From Candidatus Zhuqueibacterota bacterium 4484_188 (GTDB lineage: Bacteria; Calditrichota; Calditrichia; RBG-13-44-9): a DNA stretch of 8,592 bases. The translations under genes and the position numbers were made by a program. Position 1 is the stretch's first letter. Every line of letters starts with the position of its first letter. Of this stretch, positions 6,471-8,592 are shown one piece after another. Under the pieces are notes generated by a model. The model was not told the DNA's origin and did not search any database. It worked only from the letters and a program-made list of their open reading frames with translations. The DNA lies in NCBI GenBank assembly GCA_002049825.1, contig MVCZ01000159.1:1-8592 (forward strand), read 5' to 3'.

Positions 6471-6894
6471 AACCAACGCCGGCGTTTCAAATAAAATTTC
6501 CAGTTTTGTACTGCCATTAGGCGCAACAATCAACATGGATGGCACTGCATTGTACGAATGTGTCGCTGCCATGTTTATCGCCCAGGTTTACGGAATCGAT
6601 CTATCTTTCTTCCAGCAGTTTATCGTAGTGCTCACTGCGCTGTTAGCCAGCATCGGCGCCGCCGGAATCCCTATGGCGGGGCTGGTGATGATTACTATTA
6701 TTTTGCGGGCGGTGGGATTGCCCCTGGAAGGTGTTGCTATTATTTTAGCGGTGGATAGAATTCTGGATATGATGCGCACGTCGGTGAATGTATGGAGCGA
6801 TAGCTGCGGATCGGTGATTATCGCCCAAAGTGAGGGGGAAACCCAGTTGAAGGTGCTGCGCGAATCGGCTTTGACAACAGCCCCAAAACCATAA
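6208..6894 (+). CDS. C-terminal fragment of the DAACS symporter (substrate and cation site)
   Basis: Genuine symporter sequence starts at about 6345 (LLYFVGKINPLAHFRAM). Codons from the ATG at 6208 to there are a shadow of the N-terminal fragment, so 6208 is not a real start. The piece has the serine-rich re-entrant loop AFSTASSSATLP (6415-6450), the NMDGT motif in GATINMDGTALY (6532-6546 for NMDGT), the second re-entrant loop with SIGAAGIPMAGLVM, and VDRILDMMRTSVNVW in the last helix, where family members bind the substrate amino or carboxyl group with Asp and Arg/Thr. All key binding motifs are intact, so the damage is limited to the middle of the gene. A convergent minus-strand gene lies 139 bases beyond the stop. 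Confidence 0.7.
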   Translation: MVSKAFPPTCKPMLRKSAIPCWGLSPPIPWHQWCEAKCCRPFSSHSLLYFVGKINPLAHFRAMSAALLTAFSTASSSATLPLTMDSIETNAGVSNKISSFVLPLGATINMDGTALYECVAAMFIAQVYGIDLSFFQQFIVVLTALLASIGAAGIPMAGLVMITIILRAVGLPLEGVAIILAVDRILDMMRTSVNVWSDSCGSVIIAQSEGETQLKVLRESALTTAPKP

Positions 6895-7005
6895 ACCAAA
6901 TTTCCTGAACCATCTTTTCTATTTCTTCAACGGATATTATTTTCATGCTTTCTTGTTTTTATCAAGAAAACCTGAGGAACGAAGTCAACGAACTCAAAAT
7001 ATTTA

Positions 7006-7043
7006 TTACCCTTTGTTAAAACTCTTCGAACAATCACGGGTAA
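7006..7043 (-). terminator. Imperfect inverted repeat at the 3' end of the lipoprotein gene
   Basis: TTACCC (7006-7011) pairs with GGGTAA (7038-7043), and inside it TTGTT (7013-7017) pairs with AACAA (7029-7033), leaving a bulged hairpin that spans the stop codon. On the minus strand it is followed by TAAATATTTTG, a poor T tract. It may be a weak terminator between the convergent genes, or chance. Confidence 0.25.
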
Positions 7044-7639
7044 ATTTCAAACGCAAGTCGCGGTGAGCTCCAGGTGCCCTTCAGCACACCGGAAGGTGGT
7101 GAAGCTCCGCTTTCGTCAGCCTGGTAGTAGATTACCAACTCATACTTTCCGGGAGCGGAAACAGCATACCACTCGAATAAGTCAAAAGAAGTACCCACCG
7201 ATTGACCGGGTTGTAACCACACATAATCTGTTTTTACCGAGTAATTACGCTGGTACAGTTGTGCCGGTTTGGCAATATTTTGCACCGAATCCGGCTGAAA
7301 TACTTCCACGAATATTTCCCTCGCCTGGCTTTCCCGATAACCGACTGCCAATCTCCGGTTAACCATCACCGGTTGTTCCGACTGATTGGAGAGGCGCACC
7401 TCCAGCGACAGGGCTTGCGAAAGTCGCGGTTTCCCCGCTCGAATTTCAACAGTTATTTTAAGAGGATTTTTCTCTACCATCTTTCTCCTGTCTTCCTTTT
7501 TCTGTTCACTCAAAAGGGTATTTTTATCTTTTGATGCCGGTTCTTTACCGGTACAGCCATTTATAAGAAACAACGGGCACAGGAAAATAGCAAAACAGTT
7601 AAGTAAATAAAATAAGCGAATCGATTTGGTCTTCGTCAT
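7034..7639 (-). CDS. Small lipoprotein with a beta-sandwich domain, function unknown
   Basis: The 201-residue product has a classic lipoprotein signal: KTKSIR, a hydrophobic stretch, then LFLINGC with lipidated Cys29. Thr at +2 would favour the outer membrane under the E. coli rule. After a charged linker (about 30-57: KDKNTLLSEQKKEDRRK) comes a beta-rich domain: LKITVEI, LSLEVRLSNQSEQPVMVNRR, IFVEVFQP, WLQPGQSVGTSFDLFEWY, APGKYELVIYYQ and SPRLAFEIYP. This strand order, with a 'PGxS…dL…pGxY' turn, is common in lipid-anchored hypothetical proteins and recalls BsuPI-type proteinase-inhibitor sandwiches, but the match is only by eye. The ATG lies 3 bases after the stop of the HExxH gene, with no clear Shine-Dalgarno, so it is probably translationally coupled in one operon. 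A partner or inhibitor role for the upstream protease is an inference from position. Confidence 0.75.
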   Translation of the reverse strand: MTKTKSIRLFYLLNCFAIFLCPLFLINGCTGKEPASKDKNTLLSEQKKEDRRKMVEKNPLKITVEIRAGKPRLSQALSLEVRLSNQSEQPVMVNRRLAVGYRESQAREIFVEVFQPDSVQNIAKPAQLYQRNYSVKTDYVWLQPGQSVGTSFDLFEWYAVSAPGKYELVIYYQADESGASPPSGVLKGTWSSPRLAFEIYP

Positions 7640-7642
7640 TTT

Positions 7643-8592
7643 TTATGGAGCGGGTAGAACAACTGCATTGTAGCCGGCGAGCAAACCGGCGTGGAGTGCC
7701 TGTTGTGCCGGGGTACCGGCAGCAATCCGGTTGCGCACCCGTCGGCGGACGGCAATAAACCGTGCCCGGAATCTTCGCCGGTCGGCAAGCGGCATATTAT
7801 TCCAGTTTGCCAGCGCCCGCCCGGCATCGTCGGCAAAACCCGCCACGTAACCGGCTGCACCCGGTGCCACCGATTCCAACGGTTCTTGTTGCATCCCGCG
7901 GCTGAGGATTTCAATTGCCTCTCCCAAAAATTCGTGGGTCGCCGCCGGCACAATTCCCTGCTTTAACCGGCGAACATGTTCGTATTCGTGGGCAATAGTG
8001 TGCACAATGCCGGTGAACGGCTGCGCCAATCCTGCCGGACCTACCCGCACCCGCACCGGCTCGTTGGGACGAAAATCGGTGGAAGCATTTGCCCCGACAG
8101 TAGGATCGAAAAACACGTTGAGCAAATTCCCGTCGTCCCGGAAATTGTAGTAATCCACAATCATGCGAATGGCGGCGTTCTGCTGGTTGGCGGTTATCAA
8201 TTGCATGGAGAAATTCTCCAGCGTTCCCCCTCCCACCTTGCCGTCAACCCCGATACCGGCATTTTGCTGGGCTTGTGCCACGCGCTGCACTGTATCGGTA
8301 CCCCACACTCCGTCGGGTGAGGCACCTGCGTGTCCCTGGATTGCCCGCACAGAACGCCGGTCGCTGAACTTCCCCCGGTTGAAACGAATAGCGGCAACTT
8401 CCTGCATTCGGGTCAGGATTGCCGGACGCGGTCCCAGCGGTGCGGCGGCGGGAGGAGGTACTGCAAGCTGCCGGCTGATAACAAACCGCAAAATGGCTGC
8501 CGAGAGGAATGCCAGCGAACCCAGGCGAATTACCCGCAAATTCCCCGATTCGAAATCCGTCGTTCCCAGGAACACCCCCGGGTCGAAACGAA
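7643..8592 (-). CDS. C-terminal part of a protein with a peptidoglycan-binding-like segment and an HExxH metalloprotease motif
   Basis: The frame is open to the right edge (R-F-D-P-G precedes the GTG at 8575, which has no properly spaced ribosome binding site), so the true start lies outside. Numbering from the GTG: a hydrophobic patch at 19-33; a proline/alanine linker at 38-50; residues 72-122 (8210-8362) with RAIQG, DGVWGTDTVQRVAQAQ, VDGKVGGGTL, the pattern of a PG_binding_1 repeat; and HTIAHEYEHV at 192-201, with HEYEH encoded at 7976-7990. A downstream HEFLGEAIEI (214-223) offers Glu215 or Glu219 as third zinc ligand, as in gluzincins. An arginine-rich helical tail follows. Similar HExxH modules occur in secreted effectors, including DUF4157-containing proteins near extracellular contractile injection systems, but the N-terminus needed to test this is missing. 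It is GC-richer than the left-hand genes. It shares a 3-base junction with the next gene. Confidence 0.75.
   Translation of the reverse strand, partial: RFDPGVFLGTTDFESGNLRVIRLGSLAFLSAAILRFVISRQLAVPPPAAAPLGPRPAILTRMQEVAAIRFNRGKFSDRRSVRAIQGHAGASPDGVWGTDTVQRVAQAQQNAGIGVDGKVGGGTLENFSMQLITANQQNAAIRMIVDYYNFRDDGNLLNVFFDPTVGANASTDFRPNEPVRVRVGPAGLAQPFTGIVHTIAHEYEHVRRLKQGIVPAATHEFLGEAIEILSRGMQQEPLESVAPGAAGYVAGFADDAGRALANWNNMPLADRRRFRARFIAVRRRVRNRIAAGTPAQQALHAGLLAGYNAVVLPAP

Larger units (their letters stand above)
5883..6894 (+). pseudogene. Dicarboxylate/amino acid:cation symporter (DAACS, GltP/DctA-like) with internal deletion and frameshift
   Basis: An intact member is an inner-membrane sodium- or proton-coupled importer of glutamate, aspartate or C4-dicarboxylates. 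Here the N-terminal third reads in one frame to LPTIFFS (about 6341). The next family block, LLYFVGKINPLAHFRAM, and everything after it read in another frame to the stop at 6894. The region normally between these blocks is absent, including the middle membrane helices. The two parts together span about 337 codons, against a usual 400-440, so roughly 80 or more residues are missing and the frame changes (3n+2 loss). The join lies within about 6339-6355. Such a protein would lack core helices and should not transport. Family identity is near certain from the motifs; whether the deletion is natural is not known. Confidence 0.85.

Noticed and set aside
6949..6969. TTTCTTG/CAAGAAA 7-bp inverted repeat between the symporter and the lipoprotein gene as a bidirectional terminator
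   Set aside because: The stem is mostly A-T and no T tract follows on either strand, so termination is not supported.

Overview
The window looks like chromosome of a Gram-negative bacterium. Three predicted proteins carry export signals: one clear lipoprotein, one probable lipoprotein and one Sec signal peptide. The upstream -10-like elements are T-rich. Stacked Ig-like domains of the 'PPTVxIxxPxxG…D.xG.VxxVEFxxDG' type and an IgA-protease-like (M64) enzyme would suit a lineage of the Fibrobacterota-Chlorobiota-Bacteroidota superphylum or a related candidate phylum such as KSB1/Calditrichota. That assignment is a guess from gene style and is not proven by any marker gene in the window.

Layout, left to right. 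A minus-strand gene start with a good ribosome binding site runs off the left edge. A strong minus-strand terminator (141-179) ends an intact minus-strand nucleotide-sugar 6-dehydrogenase (229-1866), which would make a uronic-acid sugar nucleotide for surface polysaccharide. A gene-free stretch of about 590 bases follows, holding a plausible plus-strand promoter and a perfect hairpin. Next come three plus-strand genes. The first is an M64 zinc peptidase broken by two frame disruptions (2457-3894). The second is a probable Ig-repeat lipoprotein in which one of six repeats has lost 29 residues (4033-5796). The third is a dicarboxylate/amino acid:cation symporter (DAACS family) that has lost roughly 80 or more residues and its frame (5883-6894). 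The right end returns to the minus strand. It holds a GC-richer partial gene for a protein with a peptidoglycan-binding-like segment and an HExxH zinc-protease motif (7643 to the edge), followed 3 bases later by a small beta-rich lipoprotein (7034-7639).

The genes do not form one pathway. Two things stand out. First, all three consecutive plus-strand genes carry deletions, while the minus-strand genes on either side read cleanly. This is either local gene decay or a local assembly problem. Second, the right-hand pair resembles a secreted zinc-protease effector with a co-transcribed lipoprotein partner whose fold could suit an inhibitor. No complete novel system is visible. The best candidate is that pair, and its 5' portion lies outside the window.
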